The position numbers were made by a program, and so were the translations under genes. The notes beneath the pieces were generated by a model, which searched no databases, had not been told where the DNA came from, and saw nothing but the letters and a program-made list of their open reading frames with translations. From an uncultured Collinsella sp. (GTDB lineage Bacteria; Actinomycetota; Coriobacteriia; Coriobacteriales; Coriobacteriaceae), in NCBI GenBank assembly GCA_900544865.1, contig UQXA01000006.1, positions 15,028 to 79,027 on the forward strand: a DNA stretch of 64,000 nt. Reading direction: 5' to 3'. Of this stretch, positions 28,161-43,789 are shown piece after piece. Within the stretch, counting starts at the first letter, position 1, and every line of letters starts with the position of its first letter.

Positions 28161-28634
28161 TTACCAACGATAGTGAGAGAACGCGCGGTTGGCCTCGGCC
28201 ATCTTGAAGACGTCCTCACGCTTCTTGACGGAAGCGCCCAGGCCGTTGGAGGCGTCGAGAATCTCGTTGGCGAGACGCTCGGCCATGGTCTTCTCCTTGC
28301 GAGCGCGGGAGAAGTTGACGATCCAGCGGATACCCAGAGCGGTGGAACGACGGGAGTTGACCTCCATCGGGACCTGATAGGTAGCGCCACCGACACGCTT
28401 GGGCTTAACCTCGAGCGTGGGCTTGACGTTGTCCATAGCCTTCTTGAAGGTAGCGAGAGCGTCGCCACCCTCGGACTTCTCGGCAACGATCTCGAAAGCG
28501 GTGTAAACGATGCGCTCAGCGGTGGCCTTCTTGCCGTCAAGAAGGACCTTGTTGATGAGCTGAGTCACCAGGCGGTTGTTGTAAACGGCGTCAGGCTGAA
28601 CCTCACGACGATTAGCTGCTGCACGACGCGGCAT
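28161..28634 (-). CDS. rpsG: 30S ribosomal protein S7
   Basis: A 157-residue S7, initiator of 30S head assembly. It begins MPRRAAANRREVQPD and contains GGATYQVPMEVNSRRSTALG. In E. coli S7 represses the str operon. It lies 73 bases after rpsL. Confidence 0.98.
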   Translation of the reverse strand: MPRRAAANRREVQPDAVYNNRLVTQLINKVLLDGKKATAERIVYTAFEIVAEKSEGGDALATFKKAMDNVKPTLEVKPKRVGGATYQVPMEVNSRRSTALGIRWIVNFSRARKEKTMAERLANEILDASNGLGASVKKREDVFKMAEANRAFSHYRW

Positions 28635-28707
28635 GTGAAATCTCCTTAAGTGTCTACCGTGCGGCGCTTAGGCGGCACACGGCGAAAGTATCAAAACGTT
28701 ATCTGGC

Positions 28708-29085
28708 TTATTTGGCCTTGGGGCGCTTAGCACCGTACTTGGAACGGGCCTGCATACGGTTCTGGACCGGAGCAGCGTCGTAGGCGCCACGGATGACGTG
28801 ATAACGGACACCAGGGAGGTCACGGACACGACCGCCGCGGACGAGCACGATGGAGTGCTCCTGCAGGTTGTGGCCCTCACCCGGGATGTAAGCAGTAACT
28901 TCGATGCCGTTGACAAGGCGAACACGGGCAACCTTACGAAGAGCCGAGTTCGGCTTCTTGGGGCTCGTGGTGAAGACGCGGGTGCACACGCCGCGCTTCT
29001 GGGAGTTGTGCTGCAGAGCAGCGTTCTTGGACTTCTTGGGCACGGAACGACGGCCCTGGCGAACCAGCTGGTTAATAGTAGGCAA
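28708..29085 (-). CDS. rpsL: 30S ribosomal protein S12
   Basis: A 125-residue S12 of the decoding centre. It begins MPTINQLVRQGR and contains TTSPKKPNSALRKVARV and PGEGHNLQEHS. The lysines at the classic streptomycin-resistance positions are wild type. It is the first gene of the str operon, with a leader carrying the 19-nt box. Confidence 0.98.
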   Translation of the reverse strand: MPTINQLVRQGRRSVPKKSKNAALQHNSQKRGVCTRVFTTSPKKPNSALRKVARVRLVNGIEVTAYIPGEGHNLQEHSIVLVRGGRVRDLPGVRYHVIRGAYDAAPVQNRMQARSKYGAKRPKAK

Positions 29086-29266
29086 AGCGTACTCCTTCTC
29101 GAATGATTCCAGCTTTCTGTAAAGTGCAACGGCTTGAATCGAGGGGTCAGCATCCCCCTACGAAACACGCAGTTCGATAGGATACGTGGCGTTAGCTGTG
29201 CCGTCAACAGACCACGCCGCCGGGCGTATCCTAAAATACCCACATTTCCGCAAAGCCTACACAAAA
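29086..29266 (-). promoter_or_regulatory. rpsL operon leader and promoter region with 19-nt box
   Basis: This gene-free region has GGATACGCCCGGCGGCGTG at 29213-29231 (minus strand), directly after TATTTTA, a possible -10. The box matches those before rplB and rplC at 14 or more of 19 positions. Its ends pair as TACG/CGTG around the loop. Confidence 0.5.
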
Positions 29267-29456
29267 GGAATCCCCTTTCTGTGCGCGTGGGCGGATTCCC
29301 GGTCCGGGCGGCACAGGGGTTAAGTTTGCTGCTCTACAGTCCTGGCTCGCACGGAGGCCACATTAAGTGGCCTCCGGCTCGTGCGGAACTCGCGACAAAC
29401 TTAACCCCTGTGCCGCCCGGCCCGGGAATCCGACGTGCTCGTTGGGGCAACGTTCC
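29267..29456. repeat. Long palindromic element, copy 2
   Basis: The arms 29293-29328 and 29396-29431 form a 36-bp stem with one mismatch. The apical hairpin is 29353-29375 with loop ATTAA. Core motifs AGTCCTG and CGTGCGGAA are conserved. Outer flanks from GGAATCCC to GGGG(C/T)AACGTTCC are shared with copy 3. It lies upstream of the rpsL promoter region. Confidence 0.9.
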
Positions 29457-29462
29457 CTTCCA

Positions 29463-29512
29463 AATAGGGACAGGTTTATTATGGTCGGTTTTATCTGGGG
29501 AAACGTCGCACT
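29463..29512 (+). repeat. GGGACAGGTTTATT dispersed repeat, copy
   Basis: TAGGGACAGGTTTATTATGG and the following 30 bases (GGTTTTATCT...AAACGTC) match 61643-61690 at most positions; a reverse-strand partial copy is at 31270-31307. Confidence 0.7.
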
Positions 29513-29597
29513 CCAGCGTTGATCTGCTCTCATCTGTCGCATGGAAATCGGCGGCGTCTTCGGAAGTATATCGCTCGGTCTAACCGTCCATTTAATA

Positions 29598-29633
29598 CAA
29601 AATGGGCCGCCTCCCCTAGTAGGAAGCGGCCCC
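29598..29633 (-). terminator. Terminator after the sigma-factor partner gene
   Basis: The stem GGGCCGC/GCGGCCC (29604-29610 with 29626-29632) is followed on the minus strand by CATTTTG, immediately after the stop codon. Confidence 0.75.
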
Positions 29634-29638
29634 AAATC

Positions 29639-30715
29639 TTACGAATAGACGATGGTAAAGGGTTCCGACGTTTCGGCGCCCCCTGTTGAAGTGCAGCGTG
29701 TGCCCTCAAGCGTTACTGAGACCACTTGGTCGACATCAATCAACTTCGTTGGCACCCAGATGTTCTCTCCGCTATTGCGCGTATAAGAAAAATATAAGTT
29801 GAACGCCCCTGCGTCGTCATCTTCGATAATCTGCTCCGATCCATCCTTGTAGGTAACCGTCAACTTCTTCGTGACTGCGTCAATGCCCAGATCATCGATG
29901 TGCGTCTGGATGGAAAACGGACTGATCTCGAGAGACGAGTCACCGGAGCGGAGTGCCTTTGTATCGACGTACCCTCCAACGCTAAACTCGGGCGTCGATG
30001 CTTTAAACCGCCTCGCACTCTCACCTTCGCCCTCGGTCCACTGGATATTCCAGGTGACCGCATGTTGAAAACCTCGCTCGCGATCCATAGAAGCAAAGTA
30101 CATCGTGCCATTAATGACAGCATCGCTTGATGTGTCCTTATCAATGGTGCAGCGTGTGTCAGCCCATTCCTCGCCGAAGTTCATGCTGGGCGTGCCGATG
30201 CCTTGTTCTTCTTCACCATAGAGAACAAGTTCGCCTGTCTCTGCTGCCGGCTTGTAGTAGTTAACGCCATTTGGATTGGATAGCGTAAACGTCACAGCAC
30301 CGCAGCCGTTTTGGTCGATTGCCATCTCATGGATATCAAGCGTATAGCCGTTACCCTCGACGGACAGATTAACCTTCTGGACTGTGCCCTCCAGGCTTTG
30401 GGGCGCAATGCCGTCACCAAACTCTCTGGTGTAGGTGTATTTAGTCCCCGATGAGCCACCGTTGGTCCAGGTAATGGAATCCCCATTGCTGTGGTTTCCC
30501 CAAGCTGAGGCAAAATAGCCGGAATTGACAACGGCGTAGGCGATCCCTCCGGTCGCCAACACTCCGGCAAGACATCCGATTACGGCAACATAGAGAGGCT
30601 TCGCGTGGCCCTTTCGATGAAGCGGCTCACCCGCAGCAGTATTAAGGACGCGATCTGCAAGATTGCTATCGGCTTGGATGGACTCGAAGGCCTGCTTGAT
30701 TTGATTGGATTTCAC
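29639..30715 (-). CDS. Membrane-anchored DUF4179-like protein, probable anti-sigma partner
   Basis: A 358-residue protein with a short cytoplasmic N-terminus (about residues 1-40), one membrane helix (LYVAVIGCLAGVLATGGIAY, about 41-60) and a beta-rich outside domain with three cysteines. This layout is typical of DUF4179-type proteins paired with ECF sigma factors, which may act as anti-sigma or surface sensors. The GTG start at 30715 follows GAGGAGGG and the gene overlaps the sigma factor by 50 bases, so they are coupled. No zinc-binding anti-sigma motif is seen. The family name is a recognition from layout, not from a search. Confidence 0.6.
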   Translation of the reverse strand: MKSNQIKQAFESIQADSNLADRVLNTAAGEPLHRKGHAKPLYVAVIGCLAGVLATGGIAYAVVNSGYFASAWGNHSNGDSITWTNGGSSGTKYTYTREFGDGIAPQSLEGTVQKVNLSVEGNGYTLDIHEMAIDQNGCGAVTFTLSNPNGVNYYKPAAETGELVLYGEEEQGIGTPSMNFGEEWADTRCTIDKDTSSDAVINGTMYFASMDRERGFQHAVTWNIQWTEGEGESARRFKASTPEFSVGGYVDTKALRSGDSSLEISPFSIQTHIDDLGIDAVTKKLTVTYKDGSEQIIEDDDAGAFNLYFSYTRNSGENIWVPTKLIDVDQVVSVTLEGTRCTSTGGAETSEPFTIVYS

Positions 30716-31184
30716 GGTCGCCCTCCTCTAGGATGAATTTGAGCTTCGATCGACCACGAGCTAAACGCGTTCGAACGGTCGCGGCTGGCACATGCAGTAA
30801 CTCGGCAATCTCTTGGGTCGAAAAGCCCAGATAGTAATAGAGCACGATGGGAACACGGAATCGCTCCGGAAGTCGCATAACGTCTGACAGGACTGCCTTG
30901 GTCTCATCCTGCGCCGCCGAAAGCGAATCGGCCAGGTTCTCAATATCCTCCACACGCCTCCATGGCTTTCGAAAGAGCGATTTACATTCATTGATCGTGA
31001 CCCGAATAAGCCAGCGGCGAAGATGTTCCCAACTTTCAAAGTTTCCATCGCTTTTAAGCAACTTAAGAAAGACGTCTTGGGCAACATCATCGGCATCGGC
31101 GCGATCGCGCAGATACGTCAATGCGATTCGAAACACGACATCCCGGTGATCTTCGACCGCCTGTCTAAATGTTTGTTCTTCCAT
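30666..31184 (-). CDS. ECF-type RNA polymerase sigma factor
   Basis: A 172-residue sigma-70 family factor with only regions 2 and 4. Region 2 includes FRIALTYLRDRADADDVAQDVFLKL (fewer residues than a domain 3-bearing sigma), and region 4 has GFSTQEIAELLHVPAATVRTRL. The ATG at 31184 has GGGAGGTG four bases upstream; residues encoded further upstream are unrelated. It is transcribed with the membrane protein that overlaps it, and lies directly downstream of the rpoBC transcription unit. Confidence 0.92.
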   Translation of the reverse strand: MEEQTFRQAVEDHRDVVFRIALTYLRDRADADDVAQDVFLKLLKSDGNFESWEHLRRWLIRVTINECKSLFRKPWRRVEDIENLADSLSAAQDETKAVLSDVMRLPERFRVPIVLYYYLGFSTQEIAELLHVPAATVRTRLARGRSKLKFILEEGDREIQSNQAGLRVHPSR

Positions 31185-31269
31185 AATCACCTCCCGGTGA
31201 CGGTACTGATTCTTGATGAGGTCCTCACCATAGATACGCTCTGGCCGGACGAAATGTTTCAAATTCAAG

Positions 31270-31307
31270 CAGGAAAGACCTACCAAAATAAACCTGTCCC
31301 TTATTGG
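31270..31307 (-). repeat. GGGACAGGTTTATT dispersed repeat, reverse copy
   Basis: On the minus strand AAGGGACAGGTTTATTTTGG and the next bases match 61643-61670 almost exactly. It lies between the ECF sigma gene and palindrome copy 3. Confidence 0.7.
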
Positions 31308-31312
31308 CAAAA

Positions 31313-31501
31313 GGAATCCCACTCTGTGCGCGGGGGCAGATTCCCGGAACGGGCCGCCCGCTGTTTAAGTTTGCTGCTCTACAGTCCTGCGCAAGACGGA
31401 AAGCACATTAAGTGCTTTCCTTTGCGTGCGGAACTCGCGACAAACTTAAACAGCGGGCGGCCCGTTCCGGGAATCCGACGTGCTCGTCGGGGTAACGTTC
31501 C
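31313..31501. repeat. Long palindromic element, copy 3
   Basis: The arms 31339-31373 and 31441-31475 form a perfect 35-bp stem. The apical hairpin is 31398-31420 with loop ATTAA. Flanks match copy 2. It lies between the rpoC terminator and the ECF sigma gene. Confidence 0.9.
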
Positions 31502-31509
31502 TCACCAAA

Positions 31510-31543
31510 AAAGACCCGCTCCCCTGTTGAGAAGCGGGTCTTT
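31510..31543 (-). terminator. Terminator of rpoBC
   Basis: An 11-bp stem (AAAGACCCGCT, 31510-31520 with 31533-31543) is followed by TTTTTTGG on the minus strand, 27 bases after the rpoC stop. Confidence 0.88.
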
Positions 31544-31569
31544 GGAAGGACGGTTAACGTTCTAGGAAA

Positions 31570-39543
<7,974 letters not shown>

Positions 39544-39616
39544 CAGGTTTTTCCTCCTTCACGGAAATGCTCGGTGGGTTGGCGAGGCATAGCTTCGCCA
39601 GTTATCGCAACCTAAT

Positions 39617-39644
39617 AGTTTATCAGGTACCGACCGTTGGGCAA
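39617..39644 (-). promoter_or_regulatory. Candidate rpoB promoter
   Basis: On the minus strand TTGCCC (39639-39644) and TAAACT (39617-39622) are 16 nt apart, about 75 bases before the rpoB start. The rest of 39544-39777 holds no gene. Confidence 0.5.
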
Positions 39645-39777
39645 GAAAAGCCTTGACGCGATTGGGTTTTTGGAGTAGCAAAGTTTTTCGATAGAAAACA
39701 CGCAGGTAGATGTATGTGTACCGAACATCTGTTCATATATTTTCTGTGAACAGCGAGCCGGCAATCGCAGCTCTTAT

Positions 39778-39810
39778 AAAAAACGGGCGCGAACCGAGGT
39801 CCGCACCCGT
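39778..39810 (-). terminator. Terminator of galU
   Basis: The stem ACGGG..CG / CG..CCCGT ends in TTTTTTATAA on the minus strand, 20 bases after the galU stop. Confidence 0.82.
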
Positions 39811-39830
39811 AAATGTCGATGCCCGAAGGC

Positions 39831-40739
39831 TTACTTGCGCATCAATCCGCCGCGCTCGTCGATGGCGTCCCAGAAGGCATCGGCAAAGCAGGGGTCGCTT
39901 GCAGCCATGAGGGCGTTGGTGGCCATCCAGCCAGAGGGAGTGCCGGTGTCGTAGCCCGACAGTGGGTCGATGACGACGGCATACATGGCCTCGCGGTCGA
40001 GCGAACGGGCCATGGCGTCGGTCAGCTGAATCTCGCCGCCCTTGCCGGCCTGCTGATCTGCCAGCAGGTCCATGACCAGCGGGCTCAGCAGGTAGCGACC
40101 GACGATGTACAGGTTGGACGGAGCCGCCTCGGGAGCGGGCTTCTCGACCAGACCGCCGATACGCCAGACAGCGCCAGGCTCGGCATCGGCAACGTCCTCG
40201 GCGCCCTCGAGCGAACCGACGCGCTCGCCGGCGATAACGCCGTAGCGGCTAACTTCCTCGGGCGAGCAAGCAGCGACGGCGATAACCGAAACTCCACCGT
40301 GCTCCTTGGAGACGGCAAGCATCTTGTCGCAGATGTCGCGATTAGGCACAACGTAGTCGCCCAGAAGAACCAGGAAGTTCTCCCCTGCCACGGCGTCGGC
40401 AGCAGAGCGGATAGCATGGCCGAGGCCCTTGGGCTCGTACTGATAACGGAAGTCGACCGGCATACCGCCAGCGTGGGCGACGGCATCGGCATAGGCGTTC
40501 TTGCCGCGCTCGCGCAGCAGGTTCTCGAGCGAGCGATCGGGCTGGAAGTAGTTCAGTAGCTCAGGCTTACCGGGAGACATAACGATGATGGCGTCGTCGA
40601 CTTCCTCGGGGTCGAGCGCCTCCTCGACGACGTACTGAATGACGGGCTTGTCGAGCACCGGCAGCATCTCTTTGGGCGTGCACTTGGTGCCAGGCAGAAA
40701 ACGCGTGCCAAGACCGGCGGCGGGGATGATTGCCTTCAT
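39831..40739 (-). CDS. galU: UTP--glucose-1-phosphate uridylyltransferase
   Basis: A 302-residue nucleotidyltransferase making UDP-glucose from UTP and glucose-1-phosphate for envelope polysaccharides. MKAIIPAAGLGTRFLPGTK is the signature nucleotide-binding loop, with PKEMLPVLDKPVIQYVVEEA next and the sugar-binding region EPKGLGHAIR. The ATG at 40739 is the conserved start. It has its own promoter and terminator and sits between rplL and rpoB, an unusual place. Confidence 0.95.
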   Translation of the reverse strand: MKAIIPAAGLGTRFLPGTKCTPKEMLPVLDKPVIQYVVEEALDPEEVDDAIIVMSPGKPELLNYFQPDRSLENLLRERGKNAYADAVAHAGGMPVDFRYQYEPKGLGHAIRSAADAVAGENFLVLLGDYVVPNRDICDKMLAVSKEHGGVSVIAVAACSPEEVSRYGVIAGERVGSLEGAEDVADAEPGAVWRIGGLVEKPAPEAAPSNLYIVGRYLLSPLVMDLLADQQAGKGGEIQLTDAMARSLDREAMYAVVIDPLSGYDTGTPSGWMATNALMAASDPCFADAFWDAIDERGGLMRK

Positions 40740-40835
40740 GTTATTCAAAGATCCTTTCGCAGGCGCAAAAGCGCCCCATGCGTGCGGCACACAGCCGCAG
40801 ACCAAATTGCGATACCCAAGCATCTTACCGCTGGA

Positions 40836-40863
40836 ACTATATGTCGCTACAAGGCAGAGACAA
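40836..40863 (-). promoter_or_regulatory. Candidate galU promoter
   Basis: On the minus strand TTGTCT (40858-40863) and TATAGT (40836-40841) are 16 nt apart, about 100 bases before the galU ATG. Nothing else is seen in 40740-40990. Confidence 0.5.
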
Positions 40864-40992
40864 TTCTTCAGCAGGTCAACGCAAATTATTGCTCGAATGG
40901 TGCAATTTTATTGCCCAACGGCAGGGCGCCCGATACGACGCAAATCACAGAACATGGCAGCTTGAGCAACCGATGTCGAGGGACCGAAAAAC

Positions 40993-41026
40993 AAAAAAGA
41001 CGGGGCTCGCAATGCGAACCCCGTCT
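40993..41026 (-). terminator. Terminator of rplJL
   Basis: A GC-rich stem (AGACGGGG with CCCCGTCT, 40998-41010 with 41014-41026) followed by TTTTTTG on the minus strand. Confidence 0.88.
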
Positions 41027-41053
41027 GCAAAGAAATCTGGCGAGAAAGCCTGA

Positions 41054-41431
41054 TTACTTGAGGGTGACAGCAGCGCCAGCAGCCTCGAGCTTCTCCTTGG
41101 CAGCCTCGGCGTCCTCCTTCTTGGCACCCTCGAGAACAGCCTTGGGAGCGCCCTCGACGACCTCCTTGGCCTCCTTCAGGCCAAGGTTGGTGAGCTCACG
41201 GACGGCCTTGATGACCTGGATCTTGTTGTCGCCGAAGCCCTCGAGCACGACGTCAAACTCGGTCTTCTCCTCGGCCTCAGCAGCGCCAGCAGCGGGAGCG
41301 GCGACAACAGCGGCAGGAGCAGCGGCGGAAACGCCGAAGGTGTCCTCAATAGCCTTGACGAGCTCGGAAGCCTCGAGAAGGGTCATTTCCTTAAGAGCAT
41401 CGATGATCTCATCGGTGGTAAGCTTAGCCAT
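41054..41431 (-). CDS. rplL: 50S ribosomal protein L7/L12
   Basis: A 125-residue stalk protein that recruits translational GTPases. MAKLTTDEIIDALKEMTLLE is the dimerisation domain, an alanine-rich hinge follows (about residues 35-50), and the C-terminal domain has NKIQVIKAVRELTNLGLKEA. The ATG at 41431 has a GAAAGGA site. Confidence 0.98.
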   Translation of the reverse strand: MAKLTTDEIIDALKEMTLLEASELVKAIEDTFGVSAAAPAAVVAAPAAGAAEAEEKTEFDVVLEGFGDNKIQVIKAVRELTNLGLKEAKEVVEGAPKAVLEGAKKEDAEAAKEKLEAAGAAVTLK

Positions 41432-41533
41432 TTCTAAGTCCTTTCGGTTTCCGTGCAGATGCACGGAGATCAGTTAAAACACGACGCGAATGCGCCAGGG
41501 GTGCGGCGTTGCCGCCGCGGGTGAAAACAGCAA

Positions 41534-42055
41534 CTAGGCTGCCTTCTGCTCGGAGACCTGCTGGATCGAACGAGCGAGACCAGAGGAAACGCCGTTGACG
41601 CAGACAGCGATGTCGCGAGCGAAACCGGAGATGAGACCGGCGATCTGGCCGAGAAGCTGATCCTTGGTGGGCAGCTCGGCGATAGCCTTAACATCATCAG
41701 CGGAAACGGCCTTGCCGTCGGAGATACCGCCCTTGATCTCAAGGACGCCCTTGGACTTAGCGGAGAAGTCCTTAAGGGCCTTAGCGGCCTCGACCGGCTC
41801 GGACTCGTAGAACACATAAGCGACGGGGCCGGCGAGGATCTCGTCGAGCTCGGGCTGCTCCTGGTTCTTGAGAGCGATCTTGACCAGGTTGTTCTTGTAG
41901 ACCTTCATCTCGGCGCCGCACTCGCGAAGCTGATGACGCAGCTCCTGAGCCTGCTTAACCGTCAGACCGTTGTAGTTGACGACGAACAGACCGGCGTTCT
42001 CGGCGATACGGGACTCGATCTCTGCAACCTTGTCGATTTTGTACTGCTGGGGCAT
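41534..42055 (-). CDS. rplJ: 50S ribosomal protein L10
   Basis: A 173-residue L10 that anchors L7/L12 dimers to the ribosome. It starts MPQQYKIDKVAEIESRIAE and contains GLTVKQAQELRHQLRECGAE. The C-terminal helix holds the L12-binding segment. A GAGGAGG site precedes the ATG. The leader 42121-42240 looks like an L10-controlled attenuator. rplK and rplA are not upstream. Confidence 0.98.
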   Translation of the reverse strand: MPQQYKIDKVAEIESRIAENAGLFVVNYNGLTVKQAQELRHQLRECGAEMKVYKNNLVKIALKNQEQPELDEILAGPVAYVFYESEPVEAAKALKDFSAKSKGVLEIKGGISDGKAVSADDVKAIAELPTKDQLLGQIAGLISGFARDIAVCVNGVSSGLARSIQQVSEQKAA

Positions 42056-42120
42056 GAATTACACCTCCTCGAATTCTTTCCGGGCACGGTCCGCCACAAG
42101 GACGTGACGGGGGCATGTCC

Positions 42121-42240
42121 AAAAAGAAAGCCCCCGCGCTGCATGAGCGACGGGGGCGAGAAGACATATCTACTCGACCACCTCGGCTGGCGGGATATCC
42201 CATTAAGCTCGCGGGCGATGCCCGTTTGCACCGGCTGTCT
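42121..42240 (-). promoter_or_regulatory. L10 (rplJ) leader with attenuator
   Basis: On the minus strand the transcript first has a region resembling the L10-binding leader: GACAGCCGGTGC, GCTTAATGGG and CCAGCCGAGG (42181-42239). It then has a terminator-like hairpin, GCCCCCG with CGGGGGC (42130-42136 and 42151-42157), followed by TTTCTTTTT. A further GCCCCCG just downstream (42108-42114) could compete for the CGGGGGC strand. Excess L10-L12 complex would then favour termination before rplJ. The resemblance to the known L10 leader is from memory. Confidence 0.75.
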
Positions 42241-42271
42241 CTGGCAGCGGATTCGTGCGTGAACCGAAAGT

Positions 42272-42300
42272 ATTATGGCGGGGACCCCGGCGTCGGTCAA
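42272..42300 (-). promoter_or_regulatory. rplJL promoter
   Basis: On the minus strand TTGACC (42295-42300), 17 nt, then CATAAT (42272-42277). This is the best sigma-70 promoter in the window. The -35 lies inside the outer arm of palindrome copy 4. Confidence 0.75.
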
Positions 42301-42502
42301 CGGGCGCGAGGATTCGTACACAAACCCTGCATACGCTCCGGCCGGGAGGGGCAGGGCGAGTTTTCCGCTCGGTCAAGTCCTGGGCTCGCGCGAAGGCCAC
42401 ATTAAGTGGCCTTCGGCTCGTGCGGAATCTACGGAAAACTCGCCCTGCCCCTCCCGGCCGGAGCTACGTTGCCTTTGCTGCGAATCCTCGTGTCCGTTGA
42501 GC
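42295..42502. repeat. Long palindromic element, copy 4
   Basis: The inner arms 42336-42367 and 42432-42463 form a perfect 32-bp stem. Outer arms 42295-42316 and 42481-42502 pair with four mismatches. The apical hairpin 42392-42414 has loop ATTAA. The core keeps AGTCCTG and CGTGCGGAA. It is the most divergent copy and the longest. Confidence 0.9.
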
Positions 42503-42559
42503 GACGCGCCCCACTCATAATGCTTGGGTCGGTGGGCTGATGTGTTGCGTCCCGTTGGG

Positions 42560-43696
42560 CTATAAGGTTGAAATGAAGGTGGACAGGCGATTTAGGCCTT
42601 CGTCCAGATCTTGGTCGGAGACGCAGTAGCTTAGGCGGATGTGGCCTTCGGTGCCGAAGCAGTCTCCGGGGACTAGGGCTACGTTGGCCTCTTCGATGGC
42701 TTTGATACAGAAGTCTTCGCTGGTTAGGCCGTACTGTTTGATGCTGGGGAAGGCGTAGAAGGCGCCTGCCGGCTCTACGACGTCGAGGCCCATGGCGTCT
42801 AAGGCTGCGAGCACGCGTTCGCGGCGGGCTCGGTAGACTTTGAGCATGGGGGTTGGGTCGACGGTCAGGGCTCGGGCCGCGGCGTCCATCTCAAAGGAGA
42901 CGGCGCTCGATACTAAGTATTGGTGGGCCTTGGCAATCTCGGCGATGACGGGGGCTGCGGCTGCGAGCCAGCCCAAGCGCCAGCCGGTCATGGCCCAGGG
43001 CTTGGAAAAGCTCTCGATGATGACCGTCTGCTCGCGCAACTCCGGGTGGCGCTGGGCAAATCGCTCGTAGCCATCCACATAGACCAGACGGTTGTATACG
43101 TCGTCGCAGACTACGTAGATGCCCGCCTGCTCCGCTACGCGCGCCACGGCATCGAGCGATGCTGCGTCGAGGATGCAGCCCGTGGGATTGTTAGGCGTGC
43201 AGATGACGATGGCCTTGGTCGCCGGCGTCATGCAGGCACGAAGCGCCTCCTCATCGATCTGAAATTGCGCGGGCTCCGTATCCAAAAAGACCGCTTTGGC
43301 ATGATTGGCCACGACGATGCTCTCGTACAGGCCAAAGGCCGGCGTGGGGATGATGACCTCGTCGCCGGGGTTGAGCATAGCCATAAATGTTGCCGACAGG
43401 GCCTCGGTCGCGCCGTCGGTCAGGATGACCTCGTCGGCCGAAAACGTAAGGCCCGCATCCCCCATGTAGGCAGACAGCGCTTCGCGCAGAGCGGGGCGAC
43501 CGTTGTTGGGCGGATAGTGTGTGTCGCCGCGGTCCAACGAAGCGGTCACCTCGGCGCTAATCACGTCGGGCGTGGGAAAATCGGGCTCGCCGAGCGCAAG
43601 CGCGATGCACCCTGGGTGCTGGGCAGCGAGCGCGTTAATCCGACGGATGCCGGAGGGCTTGAGCGTGGCAAGCGAAGTATTCATGGGCAGGCGCAT
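42560..43696 (-). CDS. Class I/II pyridoxal-phosphate aminotransferase
   Basis: A 378-residue fold type I aminotransferase. The PLP lysine is in SFSKPWAMTGWRLGW, preceded by CTPNNPTG and the aspartate in VVCDDVYNRL; RLSYCVS holds the substrate-binding arginine near the C-terminus. It is probably an aspartate/aromatic-type enzyme, but the substrate cannot be fixed. The ATG at 43696 has GAAAGGA; a second ATG four codons in (MNTSLATLK) is possible. The codons are notably plainer (more TCT, TTT and G-ending) than in neighbours. Confidence 0.88.
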   Translation of the reverse strand: MRLPMNTSLATLKPSGIRRINALAAQHPGCIALALGEPDFPTPDVISAEVTASLDRGDTHYPPNNGRPALREALSAYMGDAGLTFSADEVILTDGATEALSATFMAMLNPGDEVIIPTPAFGLYESIVVANHAKAVFLDTEPAQFQIDEEALRACMTPATKAIVICTPNNPTGCILDAASLDAVARVAEQAGIYVVCDDVYNRLVYVDGYERFAQRHPELREQTVIIESFSKPWAMTGWRLGWLAAAAPVIAEIAKAHQYLVSSAVSFEMDAAARALTVDPTPMLKVYRARRERVLAALDAMGLDVVEPAGAFYAFPSIKQYGLTSEDFCIKAIEEANVALVPGDCFGTEGHIRLSYCVSDQDLDEGLNRLSTFISTL

Positions 43697-43789
43697 GGCG
43701 TTCCTTTCGTAAGGGTTGCACTAGGATAGCGCGGCGGGGCGCCGCCGGACGGTGTAACCTAAACGGAAACCAACCGGAAAGGAGGCAGC

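Noticed and set aside
42371..42390. tRNA T-arm-like sequence GGTCAAGTCCTGGGCTCG in palindrome copy 4
   Set aside because: No acceptor stem, anticodon arm or CCA-compatible end; the similarity is short and part of the palindrome core.
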